From a virus: a stretch of 64,000 nt of DNA. The position numbers were made by a program, and so were the translations under genes. Shown here piece after piece: positions 8,535 through 16,037 of the stretch (positions within the stretch are counted from its first letter, which is position 1; each line of letters starts with the position of its first letter). A model generated the notes under the pieces. That model was not told where the DNA came from. It ran no database searches and saw only the letters and a program-made list of their open reading frames with translations. The stretch covers positions 28,928 to 92,927 of the IMG/VR virus record IMGVR_UViG_3300047547_000167; one strand, given 5' to 3'.

Positions 8535-8843
8535 TCAGGACGGCTGCTCGGCCCCGTCCAGGATGATGACGCGCATCCCCAACTCGACGGCTACCTTGTG
8601 CTCCAGAGTCGCGCCACGCGATGCCGACCAGCCAGGCAACAGGGCGATGGTGTCGCACGTCACCAGCTGGGCCAGAGCCATCCTCATGTACGCAGCCCAG
8701 GTGCCACAGGCAGGCACCGGGTTCTCGGCTGGGTTTTCCACGTGCGCACCGGTTGCTCGAAGGCGAGCCGCCGCCGCGTGGAAAGCCGGGTAGTTAAAGG
8801 CTGGCAAACCGGACATCGGGCCAGCCAGGTACGTGCGGTCCAT
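8535..8843 (-). CDS. nucleoside 2-deoxyribosyltransferase-like protein (DUF4406)
   Basis: A 102-residue Rossmann-type protein. YLAGPMSG at 5-12, FNYPAFHAAAARLRATGAHVENPAE near 17-41, a central LVTCDTIALLPGW and SRGATLEHKVAVELGM near 75-90 match the DUF4406 family, related to nucleoside 2-deoxyribosyltransferases. The conserved Glu in LEHKVA would be the nucleophile by analogy. In phages these small proteins are thought to act on nucleotides or as anti-defence factors; neither role is shown here. It starts in a TGATG overlap with the upstream HTH gene. Confidence 0.82.
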   Translation of the reverse strand: MDRTYLAGPMSGLPAFNYPAFHAAAARLRATGAHVENPAENPVPACGTWAAYMRMALAQLVTCDTIALLPGWSASRGATLEHKVAVELGMRVIILDGAEQPS

Positions 8844-9070
8844 CAGGAGCCCGCAGCGGCCGCAGCCTTTTCGGCCTCCAGGCGCACCACCTCGGCCTCC
8901 AGCTCGTCAACCTTCGACACAGACTGGGGAGCGCGGTAGCGCCAGCGTTCGACCGTGGCGCGGGCGATGCCGGTCTTCTTGCAGATTTGCGTGAGATTGC
9001 TGCCCGTCGCCTTGGCGCGGGCTTCGATGGATTGCAGGCGGCTCTGCAGCTCTGCGGCGAAAGTGGACAT
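8843..9070 (-). CDS. small helix-turn-helix regulator
   Basis: A 75-residue protein with an HTH at about 22-50 (SNLTQICKKTGIARATVERWRYRAPQ), followed by a coiled-coil Glu/Ala tail (KVDELEAEVVRLEAEKAAA) that could mediate dimerisation. It is the first gene of the - strand replication operon and faces a divergently transcribed + strand unit across 164 bp, the usual place for a Cro- or CII-like early regulator. No full CI-type repressor with a peptidase domain is seen, so this may be the main lysis-lysogeny regulator visible, though that is inference. Confidence 0.75.
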   Translation of the reverse strand: MSTFAAELQSRLQSIEARAKATGSNLTQICKKTGIARATVERWRYRAPQSVSKVDELEAEVVRLEAEKAAAAAGS

Positions 9071-9234
9071 AGGTACTCCGTTGAAAAGATGGCGGAGTTT
9101 ACATTAAAAACGCTGCATCCCGCAAAAATGTTTTACAATAAAGCCGTGACGCAGCGGGAAATTCCGGTAATTCCGGGGTTTTTACATTGCAGGTTACTGA
9201 CGGTTTGTTTCAAAATTTTTGAGAAAGGTGATTC
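9071..9234. promoter_or_regulatory. divergent early promoter/operator region
   Basis: A 164-bp AT-rich gap between the divergent HTH and HNH genes. It contains a good -10 candidate TACAAT near 9134 on the + strand and a TAATGT-type box for the - strand near 9100. The direct repeat AATTCCGGTAATTCCGG lies at about 9160-9176, a plausible operator. CGGGAAATT recurs near 12284, upstream of another + strand gene, suggesting a shared regulator. Just before the + strand start, GAGAAAGG serves as ribosome-binding site. Assignments are by eye. Confidence 0.4.
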
Positions 9235-10092
9235 ATGATCCAAGCAGCGCAGCAGACATCAGGAGTTATCGCCAGAGAGGAAGCGGGCGCTGCCGGGTAC
9301 AAGCGCTACTTCACCGGCGTGCCGTGCATGAGGGGGCATGTCGCCGAGCGACTCGTGACCAACACGCGATGCGTCCAGTGCCACAGGGAGAAAGCCAAGG
9401 TGCAGCGGGCCGCCGATCCGAGGTTGGCGGCCAGGCTGGAGGCGGCCGCGTCCGCAGCAATAGCGGCCGGGAAAAATCTGCTGTCGCGCCAGGAGGCCAT
9501 CGCACTTGGCGCGAGGCACTTTTTCACGGGGGTGGCATGTATTCGAGGACACATCTCCGAACGACTTGTCAGCGATCACTCATGCAAAGAATGCAACAGG
9601 GCGAAGGCCGCACAAGAGCGCGCACTCAATCCCGAACTGGTCAGGCGCAGGGTTCGGCAAAGCTATCAACGCCACATCGAAAAGCAGCGCGAACAATCTC
9701 GTCAGTACATGAATGCCAAGTACGCATCCAACCCAGAGGCATTTCGAGATAGGCTGCGTCAACGACGTGCAAGCGACCCAGTTTTTGCCTTTAACCACCG
9801 CGCTCGACAGATGGTCCGATCAGCGTTGATGAGGACTGGATTCAGAAAGGCCAACAAGACAGAGGCCCTTCTGGGTTGCTCCCTGGCTGAATTTAGAGGG
9901 CACATCCAGCGTCAATTCTTGCCCGGTATGGGATGGCACAACATGAGAGCTTGGGAAATCGACCACATCGTCCCGATCTCAACAGCAAAAACCAAGGAGG
10001 AAGCCGAAGCCCTCAACCACTTCACCAACCTGCGACCGCTCTGGAAGATCGACAACAGAAGCAAGCACAGCAAGACCACGCACCTGATTTGA
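9235..10092 (+). CDS. HNH endonuclease with duplicated zinc-knuckle arms
   Basis: A 285-residue protein. The C-terminus carries an HNH core: WEIDHIVPIS near 234-243, then NHFTNLRPLW and NRSKHSK near 256-276. The N-terminal half holds two copies of one module (YFTGVPCMRGHVAERLV...CVQCHREKAK and FFTGVACIRGHISERLV...CKECNRAKAA, about 24-55 and 97-128), each a Cys/His zinc knuckle that probably grips DNA. A basic helical linker joins the parts. It leads the + strand recombination operon right after the divergent promoter, an uncommon place for a selfish homing gene. Either homing or genome processing is possible. Confidence 0.82.
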   Translation: MIQAAQQTSGVIAREEAGAAGYKRYFTGVPCMRGHVAERLVTNTRCVQCHREKAKVQRAADPRLAARLEAAASAAIAAGKNLLSRQEAIALGARHFFTGVACIRGHISERLVSDHSCKECNRAKAAQERALNPELVRRRVRQSYQRHIEKQREQSRQYMNAKYASNPEAFRDRLRQRRASDPVFAFNHRARQMVRSALMRTGFRKANKTEALLGCSLAEFRGHIQRQFLPGMGWHNMRAWEIDHIVPISTAKTKEEAEALNHFTNLRPLWKIDNRSKHSKTTHLI

Positions 10093-10100
10093 GCACCAGC

Positions 10101-10934
10101 ATGACTACAGAACCAAAGAAACTCGGTCTCGTGATCGAAACCAATGACGAATACCACTCCCACACGGAGTCGATCAGCAAGAGCCACCTGGACACGATAG
10201 CGTCCGGGTCTCCCCGCCATTACTGGTGGAAATACTTGGCGCCTAACCGCGAGCGCCAAGAGCCCACCGCCGCCATGATCATGGGTACAGCGGTGCACTC
10301 GGCCATCCTGGAGCCCGACCTTTTCACCACGGAGATCATCGAATCGCCGGACTTCGACCGCCGCACCAAGGTGGGCAAGGCCGAGTACGAGGCATTCCAG
10401 CAGGCGAACAAAGGCAAGATCGTCCTCGCCCCCGAAGACTTCGCCACCTGCCTGGCCATCCGCGATGCCGTGCACGCCCACCCGGTGGCCGCAGGCCTGC
10501 TCCAGGGCGGGCGTGCAGAACAATCGTTCTACGCCATCGACCGCGAGACGGGCGAACTCATCAAGTGCCGCACCGACTACATGCACGACAGCGGCGCGAT
10601 GATCGTGGACGTGAAGACGACCGAGGACGCCAGCCCCAACGGGTTCGGCAAGTCGGCGGCGAACTTCCGGTACCCCATCCAGACAGCCTGGTACAACGGC
10701 GTGCTGGATGCCGCGTTTGGGGAGCACCCGAACACCTGGGTGTTTCTCGCGGTCGAGAAGAAGCCACCCTACGCGGTCGGCATCTACTTCATGGACGACG
10801 ACACGCTGGCCCGCGCAGAGATCGCCGCGCGCCGGGACTTCCTGCGCATCGTGGAGTGCAGGCGGTCGGGCGAATGGCCCGATTACGGCATGCAGCCGAT
10901 GCCGCTGGCCCTGCCGGGCTGGAGCAAGCTCTGA
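10101..10934 (+). CDS. RecE-like PD-(D/E)XK exonuclease
   Basis: A 277-residue protein resembling the C-terminal nuclease of RecE (exonuclease VIII, DUF3799-type). Diagnostic stretches are ISKSHLDTIASGSPRHYWWK near 16-35, MIMGTAVHSAILEP near 53-66 (metal-binding His), KCRTDYMHDSGAMIVDVKTTED near 155-176 (the D...D-x-K core) and FRYPIQTAWYNG near 188-200. It would resect dsDNA ends 5' to 3' to feed single-strand annealing. The ATG at 10101 lies 8 bp after the HNH stop; a longer frame upstream only shadows that gene. No RecT or Beta homologue follows; an SMC-like ATPase and an unidentified conserved protein do. Confidence 0.88.
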   Translation: MTTEPKKLGLVIETNDEYHSHTESISKSHLDTIASGSPRHYWWKYLAPNRERQEPTAAMIMGTAVHSAILEPDLFTTEIIESPDFDRRTKVGKAEYEAFQQANKGKIVLAPEDFATCLAIRDAVHAHPVAAGLLQGGRAEQSFYAIDRETGELIKCRTDYMHDSGAMIVDVKTTEDASPNGFGKSAANFRYPIQTAWYNGVLDAAFGEHPNTWVFLAVEKKPPYAVGIYFMDDDTLARAEIAARRDFLRIVECRRSGEWPDYGMQPMPLALPGWSKL

Positions 10935-10960
10935 TTTCTCACCTCACGAAAACGACCACC

Positions 10961-12280
10961 ATGAAAATCTCATTCGTCAAAATCTCCAACATCCTCGGCA
11001 TCGACCACCTCGAATTCAGCCCCGAGGGCTTCACGCAGATCACCGGGCCCAACGGCCAGGGCAAGACCAGCGTGCTCGAAGCCATCAAGGCCGCCACAGG
11101 GCAAGGCCACGACGCCACGCTGCTGCGCAAGGGGGCCGACAAGGGCGAGGTAGTGCTCGTGCTGGACGACGGCACCGAAATCCAGCAGCGCGTCACCGCC
11201 AGCCGCACGACCCGCGATGTGGTGCGCGACGGCAAGAAGGTCACGAAGCCGGGCGACGCCATCAAGGCGCTCACCGACGCGCTGAGCGTGAACCCGGTCG
11301 AGTTCCTGACCGCCCGCCCCAAGGACCGCGTGCAGGTGCTGCTGGAGAGCATGCCCATCGAGCTGGACGCCGCCAGGCTGTCCCAGGCCTCCGGCCTGCC
11401 CGTCACCCCCACGGCAGGCGCCCACGCCCTGGCCATCATCGACCACGTGCGAAAGCAGGTCTTTGATGACCGCACGGGCACCAACCGGGCGGTGAAGGAG
11501 AAGGACGCGACGATCAACCAGCTGCGCATCGCCATGCCCGACGCGCCAGGTGGCGTCGAGGGCGACGAAGACAGCCTGCGCGCCCAACTGGAGCAGGCGC
11601 GAGTCACGCTCGACACCGAGCAGCAGCGCATCGACACCAAGCTCTCCACCATCCGCGCCGAGAGCGTGGCGCGTACCCAGGCCTTGAAAGATGAGGCCCG
11701 CGCCAAGATCGACGCCATCCAAGCGGAGCTGGCCGCAGCCATCGACGCCGAGCGCACCACGCTGGCCGACACAGAGGCCAAGGCCGGGCGCGTGCGCAGC
11801 AAGGCCGGTCAGACGTACCACGAAACGGCCAACCCGCTGGAAGCCGCCATTGCAGCCATCGCCGCCAACCGCGACGCCGCCGCCAAGCGCAAGGCCACCG
11901 CCGACACCATCGCCATGATGACCACCGAGCTGGCCGAGCTGCAAGCCGACGCCGCGCGCCAGACCAAGGCGCTGGACGACATCGACGCCTACAAGGCCGA
12001 GCTGCTGGCCAACCTGCCCATCCCCGACCTGGAAGTGATCGACGGCGAGGTCTACCGCAAGGGCGTGCCATTCGACCGCCTGAACACAGCCCAGCGCGTC
12101 GGCATCGCCTTCGAGATCGCCAAGCTGCGCGCGGGCGAACTGAAGGCGGTGTGCCTCGACGGCTGCGAGCTGCTGGACGACGAGCACCTGAAGGAACTGG
12201 AGCGCAACGCAGAAGAAAGCGGCATCCAGGTCTTCATCACGCGGGTCACCGGCAAAGAATTTGCGGTAGAAACCAAGTAA
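10961..12280 (+). CDS. SMC/RecF-like ATPase
   Basis: A 439-residue AAA_23-type ATPase. Walker A GPNGQGKTS at about 30-38 follows ISNILGIDHLEFSPEGFTQI, the typical RecF/SbcC N-terminus. Residues about 190-340 are a Glu/Ala/Arg-rich coiled coil. The C-terminal lobe has a Walker B/D-loop region (VCLDGCELLDDEHLKEL, about 392-408) and a final VFITRVTG strand. Phage SbcC partners usually come with an SbcD/Mre11-type nuclease; none is seen, but the RecE-like nuclease is directly upstream and may be the functional partner. Start ATG at 10961. Confidence 0.88.
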   Translation: MKISFVKISNILGIDHLEFSPEGFTQITGPNGQGKTSVLEAIKAATGQGHDATLLRKGADKGEVVLVLDDGTEIQQRVTASRTTRDVVRDGKKVTKPGDAIKALTDALSVNPVEFLTARPKDRVQVLLESMPIELDAARLSQASGLPVTPTAGAHALAIIDHVRKQVFDDRTGTNRAVKEKDATINQLRIAMPDAPGGVEGDEDSLRAQLEQARVTLDTEQQRIDTKLSTIRAESVARTQALKDEARAKIDAIQAELAAAIDAERTTLADTEAKAGRVRSKAGQTYHETANPLEAAIAAIAANRDAAAKRKATADTIAMMTTELAELQADAARQTKALDDIDAYKAELLANLPIPDLEVIDGEVYRKGVPFDRLNTAQRVGIAFEIAKLRAGELKAVCLDGCELLDDEHLKELERNAEESGIQVFITRVTGKEFAVETK

Positions 12281-12348
12281 TCGCGGGAAATTGCGTTAAA
12301 ATTAGTGCATCACAACCGCCCCATCGGGGGCTTCAACCAGGAGAATTC

Positions 12349-12621
12349 ATGAAACCCAAATCAACCAAAGCGCCCGCGAGCGCAAAACCCAAAGCAACCA
12401 CAGAGCCCGCAAGCGCACCAGGCCCGACGATCCAAGGCCCGACGATCCAAAATTGCAGCATCGTGAACACGAGCGCCGCCAACGAGCACACACGCGCCGC
12501 AGTCGAAGCACTGGCTGCAGCCGTCAAAGCTAACGCCGAGGCGATCACAGCTATCGCCAACGGCCTCAAAGGTTCACCGGCCACGATGCAGTCCGGCATT
12601 CACCTGCAGGGCCTGCAATGA
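12349..12621 (+). CDS. hypothetical small protein
   Basis: A 90-residue protein. A Lys/Pro/Ala/Thr-rich disordered N-terminus contains two tandem copies of GPTIQ, followed by an Ala-rich helix (about 48-78). Function unknown. A good ribosome-binding site (CAGGAGAATTC) precedes the ATG. The 68-bp gap upstream has TAAAAT as a -10 candidate and the sequence CGGGAAATT shared with the early divergent promoter. It could therefore start a new transcript that runs on into the next genes. Confidence 0.55.
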   Translation: MKPKSTKAPASAKPKATTEPASAPGPTIQGPTIQNCSIVNTSAANEHTRAAVEALAAAVKANAEAITAIANGLKGSPATMQSGIHLQGLQ

Positions 12622-12680
12622 CCTCCGTGCGCCTACACCGCGCCCACGCCTGATCACACCCCGCAACTACGAAAGAAACC

Positions 12681-13691
12681 ATGAGTCAAGAACTCGTCAC
12701 CCAGCAGCACCAGTCTGCACCGTTCGCGCAGGGCCGCGCGCTGGCAGCCAGCGTGAACGCCGGCGCCGTAAGCGTGGAACAGGAGCGCGCGGTCGCGGAA
12801 GCCCAGGGCCAGCTCGTGCTGGCAAAGAAATTTCCCCGCGACAACAGCGCGTCCTACGCGGAGCTGATGGAGTCCTGCAAAATGCCCGCATTCGCAGCGG
12901 TCGCGTTTTACAGCGTCCCTCGCGGCGGCGGGAAGGTAACAGGCCCCAGCATTCGGCTGGCTGAAGAAATCGCCCGCTGCTACGGGAACTTCAGTTATGG
13001 GCACCGCGAGCTGTCACGAAGCGCCGGAAAGTCCGAGGTGGAGGTTTACGCCTGGGACATGGAGAAGAACAACCGCCGCATCCGGCAGATCACGGTCGAG
13101 CACGTCATCGACACGCGCGACGGCCCCAAGAAGATGCGCGACAGCAAGGAAATCGACGACAAGATCAGCAACGTGGCGAGCAAGCAGGTGCGCGGCCTGA
13201 TGCTGGCCTTGATGCCAAAATGGATGGTGGAGAGCGCCATCGAGGAATGCCGCAAGACACTGGCCGGCAACAACGACGAGCCGATCAGTGTGCGGGTTCG
13301 CAAAATGACCCAGGCATTCGCCCGGTTCGGCGTGACCACAGAGCACTTGGAGCGCCACCTCGGCCACAAACTGGACGATGTGCTGGCTGACGAGCTGGTG
13401 GACCTGATGGGGGTTTTCAACAGCCTGAAGGAAGGCACCCCAGCATCCGAGTTCTTCGGCCAGCAGGAAGCCGCCGAGGCCGTGGCCAACACCGCCGAGG
13501 CGATCAAGGCCACGGCAGCCGCCGCGCCACGAAAGGCAGCCGCAGCGAAGCCCGAACCCGCCCCCGCTGCAGCGCAGCAAGAAAGCAAGGCTGTGACAAA
13601 ACCGAGCAATCCGGTGAAAGAACAGCCAGCCCAGGCAGAGGTACAGGAGCCCACCGCATCCCCCGCAGACGATGGAGCTGACGTCTTCTAA
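12681..13691 (+). CDS. conserved phage protein, possible recombination mediator
   Basis: A 336-residue protein I cannot assign to a named family. The ordered part (about 10-240) contains SYAELMESCKMPAFAAVAFYSVPRG-type, TGPSIRLAEEIARCYGNF, VEVYAWDMEKN and ISNVASKQVRGLML segments. The rest is an Ala/Pro/Lys-rich tail ending in DDGADVF, acidic like the tips of DNA-repair partner proteins. It lies just after the RecE-like nuclease and SMC-like ATPase where an annealing protein (RecT/Erf/Beta) would be expected. A single-strand annealing role is therefore plausible but not shown by sequence. Confidence 0.75.
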   Translation: MSQELVTQQHQSAPFAQGRALAASVNAGAVSVEQERAVAEAQGQLVLAKKFPRDNSASYAELMESCKMPAFAAVAFYSVPRGGGKVTGPSIRLAEEIARCYGNFSYGHRELSRSAGKSEVEVYAWDMEKNNRRIRQITVEHVIDTRDGPKKMRDSKEIDDKISNVASKQVRGLMLALMPKWMVESAIEECRKTLAGNNDEPISVRVRKMTQAFARFGVTTEHLERHLGHKLDDVLADELVDLMGVFNSLKEGTPASEFFGQQEAAEAVANTAEAIKATAAAAPRKAAAAKPEPAPAAAQQESKAVTKPSNPVKEQPAQAEVQEPTASPADDGADVF

Positions 13692-13909
13692 TGAGCACCG
13701 CACGATTTCTGAGCGCGCAGGAAGTCTCAGATCGCTACGACGGCAAGATCAGCGTGAGAACGCTGGCCAACTGGCGAAACCTGGGCTCCGGCCCGCCATA
13801 TTCAAAAATTGGAGGCCGCGTGCTGTACCCATCAGAGAAGCTGGTGGAATGGGAACAGCGCAACACAGTCAAATCCACCAGCGAATACTCAAGAGGTAAC
13901 ACAGCATGA
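13691..13909 (+). CDS. AlpA/MerR-like HTH protein (possible excisionase)
   Basis: A 72-residue protein with the HTH_17 layout: FLSAQEVSDRYDGKISVRTLANWRNLGSGPPYSKIGGRVLYPSEKLVEW. The GPPYSKIGGRVLYP wing is typical of AlpA-type regulators and recombination directionality factors. The ATG lies in a TAATG overlap with the gene upstream, and the end overlaps the HU-like gene. It could bend attP DNA (excisionase) or act as a regulator; the integrase is only 2 kb downstream. Which role holds cannot be told from sequence. Confidence 0.78.
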   Translation: MSTARFLSAQEVSDRYDGKISVRTLANWRNLGSGPPYSKIGGRVLYPSEKLVEWEQRNTVKSTSEYSRGNTA

Positions 13910-14181
13910 TGAAAAAAGCAGAACTGGCTAAGGCCATCGCAGAAAAAGTAGGCATCACCAACGTCAAGGCGCACGAGTGCCTGGATGCATTGGCCGCCGT
14001 CACCAGTGAGCAGCTGGCAGAAGGCCAGGAGATCTCTCTCCCTGGCATCGGCAAGCTCAGCACCACGGCGCGCCCCGAGCGCCCTGGGCGCAACGTGAAG
14101 ACCGGCGAGAGCATCACCATCAAGGCGTCGACCGGGGTGAAGTTCAAAGTAGCGTCATCCCTCAAGGACGCGGTTCAATAA
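13906..14181 (+). CDS. HU/IHF-family DNA-binding protein
   Basis: A 91-residue histone-like protein that bends or compacts DNA. KKAELAKAIAEKVGITNVKAHECLDAL, the GQEISLPGIGKLS strand and TARPERPGRNVKTGESITIKAS match the HU/IHF fold, including the beta-arm with Pro in RPGRNVKTG. It may support the integrase and the neighbouring HTH protein in recombination, or chaperone replication. It starts by overlapping the AlpA-like gene and is followed at once by a terminator, so it closes this operon. Confidence 0.92.
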   Translation: MMKKAELAKAIAEKVGITNVKAHECLDALAAVTSEQLAEGQEISLPGIGKLSTTARPERPGRNVKTGESITIKASTGVKFKVASSLKDAVQ

Positions 14182-14186
14182 AAAAA

Positions 14187-14204
14187 CGGGGCCTTCGGGC
14201 CCCG
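14187..14204 (+). terminator. intrinsic terminator after the HU-like gene
   Basis: A 7-bp GC stem (CGGGGCC / GGCCCCG) closed by a stable TTCG tetraloop. The A-run at 14181-14186 would act as the T-run for the opposite strand; on the + strand only a short GTTC tail follows, so it could be bidirectional. Confidence 0.7.
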
Positions 14205-14223
14205 GTTCATTCTCGGGAGGTGT

Positions 14224-14949
14224 ATGAGTTGTTTGCACGTTAGACCTGTCGCATACCATGTCACTTTGATGGATGGAAGGTGGTGCATTGCCTACGCGCT
14301 GCACAACGCGACCGCTAAAAATCGCGGAGCAAAATCACTTGGCGAGAAAAAAGGAAACGTCGCGTCATGCGTTCGGTTTCCAGAGCTTGACGCCGCTGCA
14401 CCAGACGAATCCTCACTGGCGCAAAAGCGTGGGCGCCCACTGCCTCCTGGCGCTCACGATGCCGAGAAAGCAGACCAGAACATCAGGTGTTGCACCACAT
14501 GCGGCAGCATGAAGCAAAAGTCAGAATTCAACATCTTGTCAAAAGCGTCTAACCAACTCACACGCGAGTGCAAGCAATGCAGGTCTGAGAGATGGAAGAA
14601 GCTGGAGCCTGAAGACAGGATAAATCAGATGCTCTCAATGGCGAGGCATCGCGCAAAGAAGATGAAAATACCATTCAACTTAAAGCCATCTGACATTAAG
14701 ATACCGGCGCTTTGCCCCGTCCTTGGTATACCAATTCAATTTAGCGATTTGCAGAATCGCCACAACTCTCCAAGCCTCGACAGAATAATTCCCGAGCTCG
14801 GCTACACACCAAGCAACGTGATTGTTGTTTCATGGCTTGCAAACGACATTCGGCGCAACTTTAGACCTGACGACATCGTGACGGTTGGGGCGTTTTACAA
14901 AAAAATTGCCGTGACCCGGGCGGCGGAAAGGGTGACGGTGGTGGTATGA
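14224..14949 (+). CDS. zinc-finger/HNH-like nuclease
   Basis: A 241-residue protein. The N-terminal 85 residues are not recognisable. A Cys4 knuckle (CCTTCGSMKQKSEFN...CKQCRSERW, about 89-122) is followed by MARHRAKKMKIPFNL, CPVLGIPI and NSPSLDRIIPELGYTPSNVIVVSWLANDIRRN (about 179-210). That is the C-terminal signature of a phage endonuclease VII/HNH-related family. The DRI and Asn residues are the likely active site. GGGAGG lies upstream of the ATG. The local G+C is lower than in neighbouring genes, consistent with a mobile nuclease gene placed after a terminator. Confidence 0.72.
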   Translation: MSCLHVRPVAYHVTLMDGRWCIAYALHNATAKNRGAKSLGEKKGNVASCVRFPELDAAAPDESSLAQKRGRPLPPGAHDAEKADQNIRCCTTCGSMKQKSEFNILSKASNQLTRECKQCRSERWKKLEPEDRINQMLSMARHRAKKMKIPFNLKPSDIKIPALCPVLGIPIQFSDLQNRHNSPSLDRIIPELGYTPSNVIVVSWLANDIRRNFRPDDIVTVGAFYKKIAVTRAAERVTVVV

Positions 14950-15173
14950 GCTACTACACCCCAATACAAACACTGGTCGCCCGCAAGGAGCACCGCTGCA
15001 CTAATTGCGGCGAGTCAATTAACGCGGGCGACGCCTACAAACGCTGGTCCAGCGTGGAGAATGTCTGGTTTACCAGCAAGATGCACCCCGAGTGCCTCCA
15101 GTGGCTCCTGGACGATGCCGATGGCGGAGAATTCGAGTACACGCCATACGATGGCGAGAGGCCCAAGCCATGA
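14946..15173 (+). CDS. small zinc-binding protein
   Basis: A 75-residue protein with CTNCGESINAGDAYKRW near 18-32 and HPECLQWLL near 47-55. Together these form a likely Cys3His zinc site like those in LIM-type or anti-restriction-style small phage proteins. It starts in an ATGA overlap with the nuclease gene and ends in an overlap with the next, so it is co-translated. Function unknown. Confidence 0.65.
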   Translation: MSYYTPIQTLVARKEHRCTNCGESINAGDAYKRWSSVENVWFTSKMHPECLQWLLDDADGGEFEYTPYDGERPKP

Positions 15174-15436
15174 CCCCCCAACACAAAACCCACATCGCCG
15201 CCGAACCCGGCCAGGTCTTCTGGCGCCACGGGCGGTGCCCGCATCGAGGCTCCAAGGTGCTGCTGCTGACCATCGGCGGAATCTGCGTCACCGGCAGCTG
15301 GTATGGCGAGCCGGGGCAGTATTTCTCCGCCTGGTCGCCCATGCCGAAGACGGGATCGCCGCCGCCGGACATCCGCAGCGCCTCGCTGTGGGAGCGCATC
15401 AAGTACGCCGTCAGGCTGGTGATGGGGTGGGCGTGA
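15170..15436 (+). CDS. hypothetical small protein
   Basis: An 88-residue product starting at the ATG that overlaps the previous stop. It has a compact beta-rich core (GQVFWRHGRCPHRGSKVLLLTIGG) with Cys and His, then SLWERIKYAVRLVMGWA, an amphipathic C-terminal helix. No family recognised. It is coupled to the next gene by a GTGA overlap. Confidence 0.55.
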   Translation: MTPQHKTHIAAEPGQVFWRHGRCPHRGSKVLLLTIGGICVTGSWYGEPGQYFSAWSPMPKTGSPPPDIRSASLWERIKYAVRLVMGWA

Positions 15437-15726
15437 AGCGCACCGGGTGGTACCGGCCGGATCAGGTTCCAGCCAGGCGCGGCTGGTACGAGCGCGACCA
15501 CCGCCAGGTGCCGTACCAGAACCGGGAAGACCGGCGAATCAGCCTCGACCTATGGGAGCCGGTGCGTGACCGCCGAAGCATCCTGTACCCGGGTGTGTGG
15601 TACGTCCAGGGCACGCCGTACTGGTACACGTGCGGGCGCACCGGGCAGCGCGTGCTGGCGGACAACATCAACGACGCCAGCCACCAGAACCTGCCGTGGC
15701 GGGGGGTGGTGGGGCCTGCGCCCTAG
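15433..15726 (+). CDS. hypothetical small basic protein
   Basis: A 97-residue protein very rich in Arg, Tyr and Trp. The GTG start overlaps the preceding stop; an ATG further upstream in the same frame only shadows earlier genes. Repeated WY and RR pairs (GWYRPDQVPARRGWYERDHRQVPY) suggest a nucleic-acid or membrane-surface contact, but there is no recognised domain. It is the last + strand gene before attP. Confidence 0.5.
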   Translation: MKRTGWYRPDQVPARRGWYERDHRQVPYQNREDRRISLDLWEPVRDRRSILYPGVWYVQGTPYWYTCGRTGQRVLADNINDASHQNLPWRGVVGPAP

Positions 15727-15803
15727 TTGCGCCCTTACTCCTGAGCTTGCGCCTCAATAATTTTGTGGCATACTCGTAAGTGCTTGGTTTTCAAGGGCTT
15801 TGA

Positions 15804-15849
<46 letters not shown>

Positions 15850-16037
15850 GGTGAAAATCAAGCATCCCGCAAATACACGGAGATGCCGAAAACCGCGCAA
15901 TTTCAACCGATTACCCGAATCCACACTTCCCGAAAACCCCCATAAATTCCCCGCACATCCCGGCGATTTGCGCCCTACCAGCGCCCCAACTTCTGGAGCG
16001 CGGCGCAAGCCGGGAGAAAAGGGCGCAAGAGGACAAC

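Noticed and set aside
9148-9165. CGTGACGC in the early divergent region, + strand
   Set aside because: The following hexamer (AGCGGG) does not fit and the spacing to any gene start is wrong.
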